The notes under the pieces were generated by a model, which saw only the letters and a list, made by a program, of their open reading frames with translations, had not been told where the DNA came from and did no database searches. A program made the translations under genes and the position numbers. From Thermomicrobium sp. CFH 73360 (GTDB taxonomy: Bacteria; Chloroflexota; Chloroflexia; Thermomicrobiales; Thermomicrobiaceae), in NCBI RefSeq assembly GCF_023806465.1, contig NZ_JAMSLS010000002.1, forward strand, positions 558,001-622,000: a DNA stretch of 64,000 nucleotides, written 5' to 3'. Every line of letters begins with the position of its first letter. Position 1 is the first letter of the stretch. Below, piece by piece: positions 43,637 to 54,043 of this stretch.

Positions 43637-44504
43637 ACTGTGCTCCTCGGACCATCACTATCTCCACGAAAGCAACTCAATCCTACACCGGCATCGCGCA
43701 ATGCGGTGAGAAATGTCACGCGCACACTCGGTGTTTCGTCCCTTGACACGGGGGAAACGAGGCGTCACGCCCGGAGAAGGCGGATAGCGACAAAAATTTG
43801 CAAGAGGCCTGTTGGAGCATTGATCATCCTGCAAGCCCGCCTCCAGTCACCAAGCATCGGTGAGCCCTGTGTTCGTCTCCTCTCCATGTGCACACCACGC
43901 ATGTGATGAATCGCGGCTCTCCCGCCGGCCAGGTGCGGAGACGCCGCACCTCCTCCGCCCTCAACAGTGCCCGACAACGTGATCCGGTGATCTGGGAGTT
44001 CCCAACAACTGCCAAGCAAGGTGTACAGAGGAAGAATCGCCTGACTACACACAACGTCGTTGTCCGGACCGCTGCGGGGGCACGAGGAGGACCAAATGTG
44101 GTTCCACACTCTGCTTGGTCCAACGGCTATCACAATGCGCCCCTGCCCGATTGCTTCTCGCAGCTCAGACCCCCCTGAACCGTGCAATGACCTCGAGCAG
44201 AGGAACGGAACTCCGCATCGTGAGCCCACTCGGACAACGCCGTGATTCCTGAACATCACCGAGGGATAAGCTCCGATATGCAGGGGCCAAAATCTGCCGA
44301 CCGAGCAGAAGAGACGGAGGCAGAGGAGACGCCTGAGCTCTTTCCGCAACCCTCCCTCCTGCTTCCATGCAGATCCGGGAAATCTGCCGAATGACCGCAA
44401 CGAGACTGCAGCTCGACCGTTTTCATGTGCCCCCGAATAACGACCGTGCGCGCAGCCACGTATGGCCGATCCGGCCATGGAACACATACCTGCTCACCGG
44501 GCGA
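43637..44504. other. Long non-coding stretch with stable hairpins between moeA and rel
   Basis: About 870 bases with no supported gene. AGGTGCGG-AGACG-CCGCACCT (43931-43951) is a perfect 8-bp stem. GGACCAA (44089-44095) pairs with TTGGTCC (44115-44121) around an inner TGTG-GTTC-CACA hairpin. AAATCTGCCGA occurs at 44290-44300 and again at 44380-44390. These may belong to small RNAs or to promoter control; no known riboswitch (including the Moco motif) was recognised. Confidence 0.45.
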
Positions 44505-44534
44505 TTGCAATTGGCGATGGCTGCTCCGTATCAT
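44505..44534 (+). promoter_or_regulatory. Candidate promoter of rel
   Basis: TTGCAA (44505-44510) and TATCAT (44529-44534) with an 18-base spacer, about 50 bases before the start codon. Confidence 0.5.
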
Positions 44535-44586
44535 AAAAGATGAAACTCAAATCCTCTCGCCACCCTCGCGATCGAGTGTTCGGGGC

Positions 44587-46851
44587 ATGATGGCAAGCGC
44601 TGTACCCCGCGAGAGCGGACACCATACCGAATCGAATCAGGAACCGACCGTTACGACGGCCGGCGATGTACCCACATGGGAGATGATCGCTCCTGAGTTT
44701 CAGAAGCGGCTGCAGGGTTCTGATCTCGAACTCGTCCGCCGCGCATTCGAGTATGCCCGAGCAGCACACGCGGGAGTGCGACGTCGTTCCGGGGAGCCGT
44801 ACCTTTGCCATCCGATTGCTGTCGCGCTGATCCTCGCCGATATGCAACTTGACCAGGAAACGATCGCTGCGGCGCTCCTCCATGACGTTTTGGAGGACAC
44901 TGACGTCACACTGGAGCAGCTGCGCGAGACGTTCGGGCCACGGGTGGCGCGTCTCGTTGACGGCGTCACCAAGCTGGGCAAGATTCGCTGGAGCCCGGAG
45001 ACGGAGCCGGTCAGTCTTGAGCGTGAGAAGACACGACAAGCCGAGAGCTTGCGTAAGATGCTGCTGGCTATGGCGGAGGATGTCGGCGTCGTTCTCATCA
45101 AATTGGCCGATCGGCTCCACAATATGCAGACTCTCGAGCACTTGCCACCTGAGAAGCAGCGGCGCATCGCTCGGGAGACAATGGATATTTATGCGCCGCT
45201 CGCCAACCGGCTCGGCATTGGTCAGCTCAAGGCTGAACTTGAAGACCTTGCCTTCAAATACCTCGAACCGCAGACCTACGAGGCGATTGCCAAAGCGCTG
45301 GAGTCACGCGGGCATGACCGCGAGCGCTATCTCCAGCAGGTGATTGAGCAAGTCAAGCACGCACTGGCTGAGGCAGGCATTCAGGCAGTCGTCACCGGGC
45401 GGGAGAAGCACATTGCATCGATCGCGCGGAAGATGCGCCAGAAGCAGCGCAACTTCGACGAGATCTATGATGTCCTGGGAATCCGTGTCATTGTCGACGA
45501 ACAACGCGACTGCTACGCGGCGCTCGGTGTCATTCACGGCATGTGGCACCCGATCCCTGGCGAATTCGATGACTACATCGCGACACCAAAGGAGAATCTC
45601 TACCGCTCGCTGCACACCGCGGTGATCGGGCCGAACGGTATCCCCTTGGAAGTCCAGATCCGTACTCACGAGATGCATCGCGAGGCTGAATACGGAATCG
45701 CTGCCCACTGGCGGTACAAGGAGCAGATCCGACCGGACAGTGGTGACCGTTCCATCGAGGCGAAGATCGCCTGGTTCCGCCAGATCCTCGAGTGGCGAGA
45801 CGAACTCCTGGATGCTCAAGAGTTTGTCGATTCGGTCAAGCAGGACCTCTTGCCGGAGATGATCTACGTCTTCACGCCGAAGGGAGACGTGGTCGAGCTC
45901 CCGGCCGGTGCAACACCAGTCGACTTTGCCTACCGCATCCACACCGAGGTTGGACACCAGTGCGTTGGCGCCAAGGTCAATGGGCAGATTGTGCCACTGA
46001 ACTACAAGCTCCAGAATGGCCAGGTGGTGCAGATCATCACCTCCAAGGCACGTACTGGCCCCAGCCGTGACTGGCTCATTCCGAGCAATGGTTATGTTAC
46101 GACGGCTTCGGCCCGCGAGAAGATCCGTCAGTGGTTCCGCAAGCAGGAGCGGGAGGAGAACATCGCCCACGGCCGGCATCTCCTGGAACAGGAGCTCCGC
46201 CGGCTTGGCGTCGAGATGAAACCGGAGGATGTCCTTAAGCTCTTCCCGCGCTATCAGAAGCTGGAAGACTTCCTCGCCGCCATCGGTTATGGAGCGATCA
46301 CACCGCAACAACTCGCGGCGCGCATCGCCGAGCACGAGGATCAACGCGTCCGTACGACATCTGCACCCGCTGCTGCGAGCACGCCACCACCGCTTCAGGT
46401 GACGGGTTTGCGCGACCTTCTGACCCGCCTCGCCAACTGCTGCAAACCCGTCTATGGAGATCCAATTGTTGGGTTTATCACACGCGGGCGAGGCATCACC
46501 GTCCACCGTGCCGACTGTCCGAATATTCTGCACACAACTGAGCCGGAGCGGATCATTCCCGTCAGCTGGGGTGAGACGCCGCAACAACACCCTGTCACGA
46601 TCCGCATCGAGGCGTGGGATCGTGTCGGGCTCCTGCGCGACGTCACAACGCTTGTAGCAGATGAAGGGCTCAACGCGCTCTCCGTCCTCACGAATGTCCA
46701 TGACGACCGGACGGTGACCATCCTCATGACGCTTGAGATCGCCAGTGTCCAGCAGCTCAGCCGCGTGCTGCAGAAGCTCGAGTCGATCAAGGACGTCTAT
46801 GACGTCCGTCGAGTGACCGGCGGGGAAACAACGGCACCGGCACTCCGCTGA
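44587..46851 (+). CDS. rel: Bifunctional (p)ppGpp synthetase/hydrolase (RelA/SpoT homologue)
   Basis: A 754-residue long RSH enzyme making and breaking ppGpp during starvation. Order: hydrolase domain (HPIAVALILADMQ, AALLHDVLED with HD intact), synthetase domain (GREKHIASIARKM, FDEIYDVLGIRV, NLYRSLHTAVIGP, EYGIAAHWRYKE), TGS (VFTPKGDVVELPAGATPVDFAYRIH), zinc-finger/CC region (LANCCKPVYGDPIVGF, HRADCPN) and C-terminal ACT (GLLRDVTTLV). The intact HD suggests both activities. Start is ATGATG at 44587/44590; the frame is open upstream without homology. Convergent with obg 7 bases away. Confidence 0.9.
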   Translation: MMASAVPRESGHHTESNQEPTVTTAGDVPTWEMIAPEFQKRLQGSDLELVRRAFEYARAAHAGVRRRSGEPYLCHPIAVALILADMQLDQETIAAALLHDVLEDTDVTLEQLRETFGPRVARLVDGVTKLGKIRWSPETEPVSLEREKTRQAESLRKMLLAMAEDVGVVLIKLADRLHNMQTLEHLPPEKQRRIARETMDIYAPLANRLGIGQLKAELEDLAFKYLEPQTYEAIAKALESRGHDRERYLQQVIEQVKHALAEAGIQAVVTGREKHIASIARKMRQKQRNFDEIYDVLGIRVIVDEQRDCYAALGVIHGMWHPIPGEFDDYIATPKENLYRSLHTAVIGPNGIPLEVQIRTHEMHREAEYGIAAHWRYKEQIRPDSGDRSIEAKIAWFRQILEWRDELLDAQEFVDSVKQDLLPEMIYVFTPKGDVVELPAGATPVDFAYRIHTEVGHQCVGAKVNGQIVPLNYKLQNGQVVQIITSKARTGPSRDWLIPSNGYVTTASAREKIRQWFRKQEREENIAHGRHLLEQELRRLGVEMKPEDVLKLFPRYQKLEDFLAAIGYGAITPQQLAARIAEHEDQRVRTTSAPAAASTPPPLQVTGLRDLLTRLANCCKPVYGDPIVGFITRGRGITVHRADCPNILHTTEPERIIPVSWGETPQQHPVTIRIEAWDRVGLLRDVTTLVADEGLNALSVLTNVHDDRTVTILMTLEIASVQQLSRVLQKLESIKDVYDVRRVTGGETTAPALR

Positions 46852-46858
46852 ATCGGGC

Positions 46859-48262
46859 TCACTGTTCCCCGATTTCTTCCTCTGGCTCTTCGAGTAACCC
46901 CGCACGCTTCAGCAATCGCTCGCGTTTCGTGAGGCGCCGCCGTGGAGGTGTCCGCTCGGCCTCGACCAGCTCCGGCTCCCAGACAAGCTCGCGGCCAGCG
47001 ACCTCGACGACGTCTCCCGGTTGGATGCCGAGCGCGATCAAGCGGCGCGAAATACCCCAACGCGCCAGCAGGCGTTGGTAGCGCTCGGCAGCCTCTGGAT
47101 TCGAAAAGTCTGTCATCAACGTGAGGCGCTCGATCTTCGGCCCACGGAGTGCAAAACGGTGGGGTGCGAGACGTATTGCCTCCCAGCGTTCCTGCGAGCG
47201 ATCCAGGGTGTAGACGCGGTGTGTCCGCACCGGCGGAACAATCCGCTCCGGACGAGGGATCTGCTGCAGCCGCTCCCACGCTGCTCGAACGAGTTCTCCT
47301 ACCCCCTGTCCAGTCGCCGCTGAGATCGGATAGACGGCATACCCAAGGTCCTGGAGTACCGTCGAGAGACGCGGCCAGTTGGCTTGTGCCTCCGGGAGAT
47401 CCATCTTGTTCACCGCCACAAGCTGGGGCTTGCCGGCGAGGGCTGCCGAATAGGCAGCCAGCTCAGCGTTGACAGTGTGAAAGTCCTCCAGCGGGTCACG
47501 CCCCTCAAGCCCGCCAGAACCGTCAAGGACATGAATGAGTAAACGCGTGCGCTCGACGTGACGGAGGAACTCCAGGCCGAGTCCGGCACCACGCGACGCA
47601 CCAGCAATCAGGCCAGGCAAGTCCGCAAGGACGAAGGAGCCACCATTGCCCCCTGGCACGCTCACCACCCCAAGCATCGGCTCAAGCGTCGTGAAGGGAT
47701 AGTCAGCAATCTTCGGCCGTGCCGCACTCACGGCTGCAAGCAGTGTCGATTTCCCAGCGTTTGGGAGTCCGATAAGGCCAACATCCGCGAGCAGTTTCAG
47801 CTCGAGACGCAACCAGCGTTCCTCGCCCGGTTCACCTTTTTCGGCAAAACGCGGAACTTGGCGGCTCGGGGTTGCGAAGTGCTGATTTCCCCGGCCGCCA
47901 AGCCCACCTCGCGCGACGAGGAGCACCTCCCCCGGTTCGACAAGATCACCAAGCACCTCACCCGTCGCCTCGTCGATCACCACTGTCCCCGGCGGTACGT
48001 CGATGTACAGGTCTGCCCCGTCACGTCCGCTCCTGTTGTTCCCTTGACCCGGTTGGCCGTCCGCAGCACGAAAGTGCTGCTGGTAGCTGAAGGGAAGCAA
48101 CGTGTTGAGCGAGGGATCAACCCGCAGGTAGACATTCCCCCCACGTCCACCATCGCCACCGTCCGGGCCGCCACGCGGGACGTATTTCTCGCGATGGAAG
48201 CTCACTGCTCCGTTTCCACCATTGCCAGCTTTGACAAAGATTTTGGCCTGGTCGTAGAACAT
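46859..48262 (-). CDS. obg: GTPase Obg (CgtA)
   Basis: A 467-residue ribosome-assembly GTPase. Glycine-rich Obg fold at the N-terminus ([22 protein letters not shown]), G motifs [23 protein letters not shown], and the C-terminal OCT domain ([22 protein letters not shown]). Acidic tail [12 protein letters not shown] 48262 has GGAGG upstream; the frame extends further left only as shadow of the rpoD end. Obg binds ppGpp, notable because rel is the convergent neighbour. Lies 61 bases after rpoD on the same strand. Confidence 0.95.
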   Translation of the reverse strand: MFYDQAKIFVKAGNGGNGAVSFHREKYVPRGGPDGGDGGRGGNVYLRVDPSLNTLLPFSYQQHFRAADGQPGQGNNRSGRDGADLYIDVPPGTVVIDEATGEVLGDLVEPGEVLLVARGGLGGRGNQHFATPSRQVPRFAEKGEPGEERWLRLELKLLADVGLIGLPNAGKSTLLAAVSAARPKIADYPFTTLEPMLGVVSVPGGNGGSFVLADLPGLIAGASRGAGLGLEFLRHVERTRLLIHVLDGSGGLEGRDPLEDFHTVNAELAAYSAALAGKPQLVAVNKMDLPEAQANWPRLSTVLQDLGYAVYPISAATGQGVGELVRAAWERLQQIPRPERIVPPVRTHRVYTLDRSQERWEAIRLAPHRFALRGPKIERLTLMTDFSNPEAAERYQRLLARWGISRRLIALGIQPGDVVEVAGRELVWEPELVEAERTPPRRRLTKRERLLKRAGLLEEPEEEIGEQ

Positions 48263-48323
48263 GACGCCTCCTGCCCGGGCAAGCCGAGCCACTTCAAGCG
48301 TCGTCATTCGCCACTGGTGCAGC

Positions 48324-49853
48324 TCACTCGAGAAAGTCGCGGAGTGCACGCGCCCGCAGCGGATGACGCAATTTCCGCAGCGCTTTGGCCTCGATCTGGC
48401 GCACTCGCTCGCGCGTCACGCCGAAGGTGCGCCCCACTTCTTCCAGTGTATATGTTTGCCCGTCTTCCAAGCCGAAGCGCATCGCCAGCACTCGCCGCTC
48501 CCGCTCAGTCAACGTCGCAAGGAGCGCCTGCACGTGCTCGCGTAAGAGCGACATCGCCGCCGCATCGAGCGGCGCTACTGTCCGCTCATCCTCCAGAAAC
48601 TCGCCCAGTGTACTCTCCGCTTCTTGACCAACCGGCATTTCCAGCGAGACCGGCTCCTGTGCGGCCTGCAAGAGTTCGCGCACGCGCTCCACCGGCATAT
48701 TCGCTGCTGCCGCGAGCTCCGCCGTCGTCGGTTCTCGGCCGAGCTCTTGGGTGAGTTGCCGTGCGATCCGCCCCAAGCGATTGACAGTATCCACCAGGTG
48801 GACAGGCAGGCGGATCGTACGCGCCTGATCGGCGAGCGCACGAGTGATCGACTGCCGGATCCACCACGTGGCATAGGTCGAGAACTTGAACCCTTTATGC
48901 GTCTGGAACTTTTCCACTGCACGAATCAGACCGAGGTTGCCTTCTTGGATCAAGTCCAGGAGTGTCAGCCCACGCCCAACATAGCGCTTGGCGATGCTGA
49001 CCACGAGCCGGAGGTTCGCCTCCGTCAGCTTGCGACGGGCCTCTTCCCCTTCGCGCTGAACTCGCCGCCAGTGTGTGGCCAGCACATCCGACGTCAAGCC
49101 AAGCTGCGCCAGCGGCGGTTCGGGTGGTAACGCTTGCTCGCACGGATCACTCCACTGTCGGAGCGGCTCAGGGAAGAGTGCGAACTCAAGCCGTCGCTGT
49201 CGCAACTCTTCCTCGATTGCTTCGAGATTCGCCCCAAAACGCTCCAGCGCTTGGCGTAGGATGGTTGGTGAAATAGCGCTGAACGGCAAAATGGCGCTCA
49301 GGATCGCACAACGCGAGTGTCGCTCCAAGCCAAGCCCCTCGGCAAAGGCCTCGACCAGCGGCCATCCCGTGCGGAACCGTTCCCACACGCCCCGCACGAT
49401 CGCCACCGGATCCTCACCATATGCGCGCCGCACCTCCGCGAGATATTCACCAGCTTCAACAGCCTGTCCCAGCTGCACTTCTTGCTCGGCCGTCAGCAGC
49501 GGAACGCGTCCAATTTCCGCGAGGTAGAGCCGAACCGGATCCTCAACTAGGAGATCGGGGTCCGTCTCTTCGCCGGCATCCCAGACACTGAGCGCTCCAT
49601 CGACCGCATGACCCTCCTCGAGTGGCACAACGATCCCCTCTGCGACCAACTCAGCGAGGATCGTCTCGGCAGCGTCTGGGCCAAGTGCATCGATCAGTGC
49701 GGTCAGCTGCTCCCGCGAGAGCCACCCTTGTGCTCGCGCAGCCGAGAGGATTGCCATGACATCGACCGGCACCAGAAGGTCAGTTGACTCGTTCGTCTTC
49801 ATCATCACATCACGGGACCGCTTGGGTCTTCCGCGCCGTTCCGCCTTAGTCAC
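48324..49853 (-). CDS. rpoD: Primary sigma factor (RpoD/SigA)
   Basis: About 509 residues, sigma-70 group 1 type. Region 1.1-like N-terminus ([17 protein letters not shown]), region 1.2 ([24 protein letters not shown]), a non-conserved insert of about 115 residues, regions 2.1-2.4 ([47 protein letters not shown]), region 3 and region 4.2 ([25 protein letters not shown]). It directs most housekeeping transcription. Likely start GTG 49853 with AGGAG 8 bases ahead; GTG 49862 and ATG 49805/49802 are alternatives. Follows lysA by 62 bases. Confidence 0.9.
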   Translation of the reverse strand: MTKAERRGRPKRSRDVMMKTNESTDLLVPVDVMAILSAARAQGWLSREQLTALIDALGPDAAETILAELVAEGIVVPLEEGHAVDGALSVWDAGEETDPDLLVEDPVRLYLAEIGRVPLLTAEQEVQLGQAVEAGEYLAEVRRAYGEDPVAIVRGVWERFRTGWPLVEAFAEGLGLERHSRCAILSAILPFSAISPTILRQALERFGANLEAIEEELRQRRLEFALFPEPLRQWSDPCEQALPPEPPLAQLGLTSDVLATHWRRVQREGEEARRKLTEANLRLVVSIAKRYVGRGLTLLDLIQEGNLGLIRAVEKFQTHKGFKFSTYATWWIRQSITRALADQARTIRLPVHLVDTVNRLGRIARQLTQELGREPTTAELAAAANMPVERVRELLQAAQEPVSLEMPVGQEAESTLGEFLEDERTVAPLDAAAMSLLREHVQALLATLTERERRVLAMRFGLEDGQTYTLEEVGRTFGVTRERVRQIEAKALRKLRHPLRARALRDFLE

Positions 49854-49915
49854 CGCGCGCACTCCTCACGGTCGATGAGGCACCCAATCGCTACTCGTGC
49901 GGCAGCCCAGTGATA

Positions 49916-51283
49916 CTACGGACATGGCGAGAATTCAATGCCCGTCACCTTCGGGGCAGCGACCATTTCGCGCGCGATAAGGTCGGTGAGCGTCTCTCGC
50001 CGCTGCCAGAGCATGACTCGCCCATCCTCCACTGCCACCACCGCTGGCCGACGCGCCAAGTTGTAGTTACTCGCCATCGCCAAGCAGTACGCCCCCGCGA
50101 CGGGCACGATGACGAGATCACCACGTTGGGGAGTGGGAAGCCAGGCCTCCCAGACAAGCACATCGCCCGACTCGCAATACTTCCCCACTACCGTCACTTG
50201 TTCTGCGGAACGCTCTGTGAACCTTCCAGGAAGCACCACGTAACGTGCCCCATATAGCGCCGGGCGAATGTTGTCCGCCATCCCGCCATCCACCGCCACA
50301 TAGGTGCGAACTCCTGGGATGCGTTTGACCGCCCCCACCCGATACAGCGCAAGGCCTGCACGTGCTACTAGCGAACGTCCAGGCTCAAGGTAAAGCCGTG
50401 GGAGCGGAAGATTCCACGCACGTGCTGCCGCTTGTACCCATTCCGCCAGCATCGCGGCTGCCTGGGTAAGATCAAGCATGGGGTCGTCAGGGGTGTAGGG
50501 GACACCAAGCCCCCCACCCGGCGAGAACTCTCTTGGGACGACTCCATACCGGTCACGCATTCGCGCGGCAAAAGCGAACGCCCGCTCGATTGCTTCTCGG
50601 TACGGGGCGAGATCAAAGATTTGTGACCCAATGTGCAGGTGGTAGCCAAGAAGCCGGAGTGCCGAGCACGACTGGCAGAAGGACACAGCCCGCTCGGCAT
50701 CGCCCGTTTCGATTGGAAATCCGAACTTCGAGTCCAGCTGTCCGGTCCGTCGGTACGCATGCGTGTCGTGGGGCTCCACACCGGGATTGAGGCGAAGCCA
50801 GACTGCAGCAGTCTTGCCCTCGGCTGTCGCAATCGCCGCGAGGAGCTCCAACTCGTCGCGGTTATCGACGACCAACCGTCCCACACCAATGCGGAGTGCG
50901 AGTTCCAGCTCTGACTCGAGTTTATTGTTTCCGTGAAATACCAGTCTTTCGCCCGGAACCCCTGCGTAATGGGCCATGAAAAGCTCGCCATCCGAGACAC
51001 AGTCAATCCCGAGTCCCTCCTGCGCGAGCAATTGGAAGAGTGCCACTGAGGCATACGCCTTCGCCGCATAGATGAGCGACGCTTCACCAGAATACTGAGC
51101 CAGCCCTCGTCGAAAGGCAGCACAGGCAGCCCGAATCGTAGCAACGTCGTAGATATACAGCGGCGTGCCAAATTCGCTAGCGAGCTCGGCCAGGGGACGA
51201 CCACCTACCGAGAGCTGGCCGTTGGCATCCATTCTTGCCGTATCCGGCAAGACCCGCACCAGTTCGGTGTCGAACTTGCGCAT
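49916..51283 (-). CDS. lysA: Diaminopimelate decarboxylase
   Basis: A 455-residue PLP enzyme, fold type III, last step of lysine synthesis. PLP lysine in LIYAAKAY; SDGELFMA, HGNNK, SKFGFP (E-x-x-H replaced by SKFG), HIGSQI, GGGLG and the C-terminal CESGDVL motif match LysA rather than ornithine decarboxylase. The start ATG at 51283 lies 28 bases from the promoter boxes. First gene of lysA-rpoD-obg. Confidence 0.95.
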   Translation of the reverse strand: MRKFDTELVRVLPDTARMDANGQLSVGGRPLAELASEFGTPLYIYDVATIRAACAAFRRGLAQYSGEASLIYAAKAYASVALFQLLAQEGLGIDCVSDGELFMAHYAGVPGERLVFHGNNKLESELELALRIGVGRLVVDNRDELELLAAIATAEGKTAAVWLRLNPGVEPHDTHAYRRTGQLDSKFGFPIETGDAERAVSFCQSCSALRLLGYHLHIGSQIFDLAPYREAIERAFAFAARMRDRYGVVPREFSPGGGLGVPYTPDDPMLDLTQAAAMLAEWVQAAARAWNLPLPRLYLEPGRSLVARAGLALYRVGAVKRIPGVRTYVAVDGGMADNIRPALYGARYVVLPGRFTERSAEQVTVVGKYCESGDVLVWEAWLPTPQRGDLVIVPVAGAYCLAMASNYNLARRPAVVAVEDGRVMLWQRRETLTDLIAREMVAAPKVTGIEFSPCP

Positions 51284-51318
51284 CCTCCGTCCTTCGCGCC
51301 ACAGTGGGCACGGCGGTG

Positions 51319-51348
51319 AGTATAGTTGGCAAATCAGAGGCGCGCCAA
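51319..51348 (-). promoter_or_regulatory. Promoter of lysA
   Basis: On the minus strand TTGGCG (complement of 51343-51348) and TATACT (complement of 51319-51324) are 18 bases apart, about 35 bases before the lysA start. Confidence 0.55.
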
Positions 51349-51386
51349 GAGAAACAGCGCGTCAACGGCAAGGAAGTTCCTGAACA

Positions 51387-53294
51387 ATGCCTGAGACAAT
51401 TCTGACTGTCGACAACGTGAGCAAACACTATGGGGCAGACGAGCTGTTCCGGGACGTACGCTTCCATTTGCTCGAGCGCGATCGCGTCGCCCTTGTCGGT
51501 CCGAACGGTGCGGGGAAGAGCACGCTCCTCCGTATTGTCGCAGGCCTGGAGCAACCCGACAGCGGCCGGATCATCGCCCAGCGCGGACTCCGTATTGGGT
51601 ACTTACCACAAGAACCAGCGGTACCGAGCGGTCGTAGTGTCCTCGAGGCAGCGCTCGATGCCCTTTCACAGGTTCGTGCCCTCGGGGAGGAACTCGCCTC
51701 CCTTGCAGCGACCCTTGCGACCGTGCACGACCCGGCTGAGCAAGCTCGTCTGTTGACCACTTACGAGCGTGTCAGCACACGCTTCGAGGCCGCGGGAGGG
51801 TACGACCTCGATGTTCGCACCCGGCAGGTACTTGCCGGCCTCGGCTTTCGCGACGAGGAACTTCTCCAGCCAGTTGAACAGCTCAGCGGTGGTCAACGGA
51901 CGCGGCTTGCGCTCGCCCGTGCCTTACTTGCTGACCCAGATCTCTTGCTCCTCGACGAGCCGACCAATCACCTTGATCTTGAAGCGCTCAGTTGGCTCGA
52001 GCGCTTCCTGCAGCGATTCCGCGGCACCGTCTTGGTGGTTGCACATGACCGCTATTTCCTTGATCAGGTCACGACGCGGACACTGGAATTGCATTTCGGT
52101 CGCCTCGAGGAGTATCCAGGGAATTACTCTCAGTATCTCGTGCTCCGGGCACAACGCTTTGCAGAACGGCTCGCCGCCTATGAAGCGCAGCAGGAGTACA
52201 TCCGGAAGGAAGAAGCCTTTATTCAGCGCTACCGCGCTGGCCAGCGCGCCCGTGAGGCTCGCGGTCGAGCAACCAAACTGAGTCGACTCGAGCGCCTCGA
52301 ACGCCCGCGCGACATCGAACGCGTTCAACTCGGGCTGAAACAGGGTGGGCAGAGCGGGCGAACAATCCTTACGACGACTCCCCTTGTGATCGGTTACCCC
52401 AGCCGCGAGCTCTTTCGGACTCCTGAGCTCGTTGTCCAGCGCGGGGAGCGTATCGCAATCATCGGCCCGAACGGAGTCGGCAAGACGACGTTGCTTCGCA
52501 CGCTGCTCGGCCAACTTCCTCCACGTGCCGGGACGATCCGCTTCGGCCAAGGTGTCAAGCTTGCCTACCTTGCGCAAGAGCCGCGTTTCGACGAAGAGCA
52601 AACCGTCCTCGAGACACTTCTGCGCCGGCATGCCCTGAGCGAACGTGAGGCCAGGAACTTCGCTGCGCGCTTCCTCTTCGAGGGCGATGCGGTGTTCAAG
52701 CCGGTCAGCGCACTGAGCGGGGGTGAACGGCGACGTCTTGCACTTGCGCTGTTGGCACTCGAACGGGCCAATGTTCTCCTCCTCGACGAGCCAACGAATC
52801 ATCTGGATCTCCCAAGCCGCGAAGCGCTCGAGGCCGTGCTGGCTGACTTCGAGGGCACGATCCTTTTTGTCTCGCACGACCGCTATCTCATTGATCGCCT
52901 CGCGACGACCGTCTGGGCCATCGAGGGCGACGAACTCCTTGTCTCATTTGGCAATTTCACTGAGTACCAGCGTCGCCGCACGTCCAATCGCCCGGAACCA
53001 CCTCGCACAACAACGCTCGACCATGGACGCAGCGCCCCTCCACGCGTAGCATCCCGCCGCTCACCGCGTCAAGTCGAGCGTGCACTCGCCCAGGTAGAGC
53101 AGATGATCGAGGAACTGGAGGAACGAGCTCAGCAACTCGCCGAGGACCTTGACGAAGCCACCGCGCGTCAGAACGTTGAGGCAATCATCGAACTTGGTGC
53201 AGCGTACGAGACCGTGATGCGAGAACTGGAACAGGCCTACGCGCGCTGGGAGATGCTCCAAGAAGAACTCGCGGGGTTGCGCGTTGGAGACTGA
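51387..53294 (+). CDS. ABC-F ATPase (Uup-like ribosome or tRNA-site factor)
   Basis: A 635-residue protein with two fused ABC domains and no membrane part. Domain 1: GPNGAGKS, LSGGQRTRL, LLLLDEPTNHLD; domain 2: GPNGVGKT, LSGGERRRL, VLLLDEPTNHLD; a linker with KEEAFIQRYRAGQRAREARGR between them; C-terminal coiled coil from about 570 (QVEQMIEELEERAQQL), as in Uup. ABC-F proteins act on the ribosome during stalled or antibiotic-hit translation. Divergent from lysA; the coaE gene follows after 2 bases, hinting at a shared transcript. Confidence 0.9.
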   Translation: MPETILTVDNVSKHYGADELFRDVRFHLLERDRVALVGPNGAGKSTLLRIVAGLEQPDSGRIIAQRGLRIGYLPQEPAVPSGRSVLEAALDALSQVRALGEELASLAATLATVHDPAEQARLLTTYERVSTRFEAAGGYDLDVRTRQVLAGLGFRDEELLQPVEQLSGGQRTRLALARALLADPDLLLLDEPTNHLDLEALSWLERFLQRFRGTVLVVAHDRYFLDQVTTRTLELHFGRLEEYPGNYSQYLVLRAQRFAERLAAYEAQQEYIRKEEAFIQRYRAGQRAREARGRATKLSRLERLERPRDIERVQLGLKQGGQSGRTILTTTPLVIGYPSRELFRTPELVVQRGERIAIIGPNGVGKTTLLRTLLGQLPPRAGTIRFGQGVKLAYLAQEPRFDEEQTVLETLLRRHALSEREARNFAARFLFEGDAVFKPVSALSGGERRRLALALLALERANVLLLDEPTNHLDLPSREALEAVLADFEGTILFVSHDRYLIDRLATTVWAIEGDELLVSFGNFTEYQRRRTSNRPEPPRTTTLDHGRSAPPRVASRRSPRQVERALAQVEQMIEELEERAQQLAEDLDEATARQNVEAIIELGAAYETVMRELEQAYARWEMLQEELAGLRVGD

Positions 53295-53296
53295 AG

Positions 53297-54043
53297 GTGC
53301 GGCGCCCATATGTGATCGGACTTACCGGGAACATCGCTTGCGGGAAGTCGCTCGTCCTGCGAGAACTTGCTGCATTGGGAGCTGAAACAATCGATGCCGA
53401 CCAGGTCGCCCGCGAAGTAACGACTCCTGGCAGCCCTGTCCTTACAGCGATTGCCCAGACGTTCGGACAAGGCGTACTCCGTCCTGATGGCACGCTTGAC
53501 CGGCGTGCACTGGGCGCAATCGTCTTCCGCGACCCTGAGGCGCTCCGACGCCTGGAAGCAATCACCCATCCAGTTATCATCGCTGAGATTCGCCGTCGAG
53601 TGGCCAAAAGCAACCGCCCGGTCGTCGTTATCGACGCAATCAAACTGTTTGAATCGAGTCTGGCCAGCGAATGCGATGAAGTGTGGGTGGTGACGTGCCG
53701 ACCGGACCAGCAGTTGGCACGCTTGATGGCTCGTGACGCGTTGAGCGAAGAGGAAGCCCTGGCCAGGATCCAAGCCCAACCCCCGCAAGAAGAGAAGGTC
53801 GCCCACGCAGATCGCATCATCGATAATAGCGGGTCGATTGAGGCGACTCGACAGCAAGTGCAAACGCTCTGGCGCGAAGTGCTCGCGAAGATCGGTGCGA
53901 CGAGCAGTCCGATGCTTGCTTATTCTTCTCCTTCCTCCTACACTGCCAACACACGTCACGAAGGAGAGGGTGGGGAAGGCACGCGGGATGCGGACACGCA
54001 AACCAACATTGACGCCGGCGGAGGCACGAGCTCTTCACGCTGA
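53297..54043 (+). CDS. coaE: Dephospho-CoA kinase
   Basis: A 248-residue kinase for the last step of CoA synthesis. P-loop GLTGNIACGKS, IDADQVARE (the substrate motif), THPVI and a lid segment LMARDALSEEEA. GTG start at 53297, right after the ABC-F stop; the gene has no clear separate ribosome site. Typical CoaE has about 200 residues: the last 45 or so here (SSYTANTRHEGEGGEG ...) are low-complexity and overlap the next gene by 56 bases, so the natural stop may have been lost. Confidence 0.9.
   Translation: MRRPYVIGLTGNIACGKSLVLRELAALGAETIDADQVAREVTTPGSPVLTAIAQTFGQGVLRPDGTLDRRALGAIVFRDPEALRRLEAITHPVIIAEIRRRVAKSNRPVVVIDAIKLFESSLASECDEVWVVTCRPDQQLARLMARDALSEEEALARIQAQPPQEEKVAHADRIIDNSGSIEATRQQVQTLWREVLAKIGATSSPMLAYSSPSSYTANTRHEGEGGEGTRDADTQTNIDAGGGTSSSR

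Noticed and set aside
43637-43760. Moco riboswitch before moeA
   Set aside because: No matching motif could be laid out on the minus strand.
45304-46905. 533-codon minus-strand frame across rel
   Set aside because: Antisense to the well-conserved rel gene and without any family match.
51924-52877. 317-codon minus-strand frame across the ABC-F gene
   Set aside because: Antisense shadow of a conserved ATPase.
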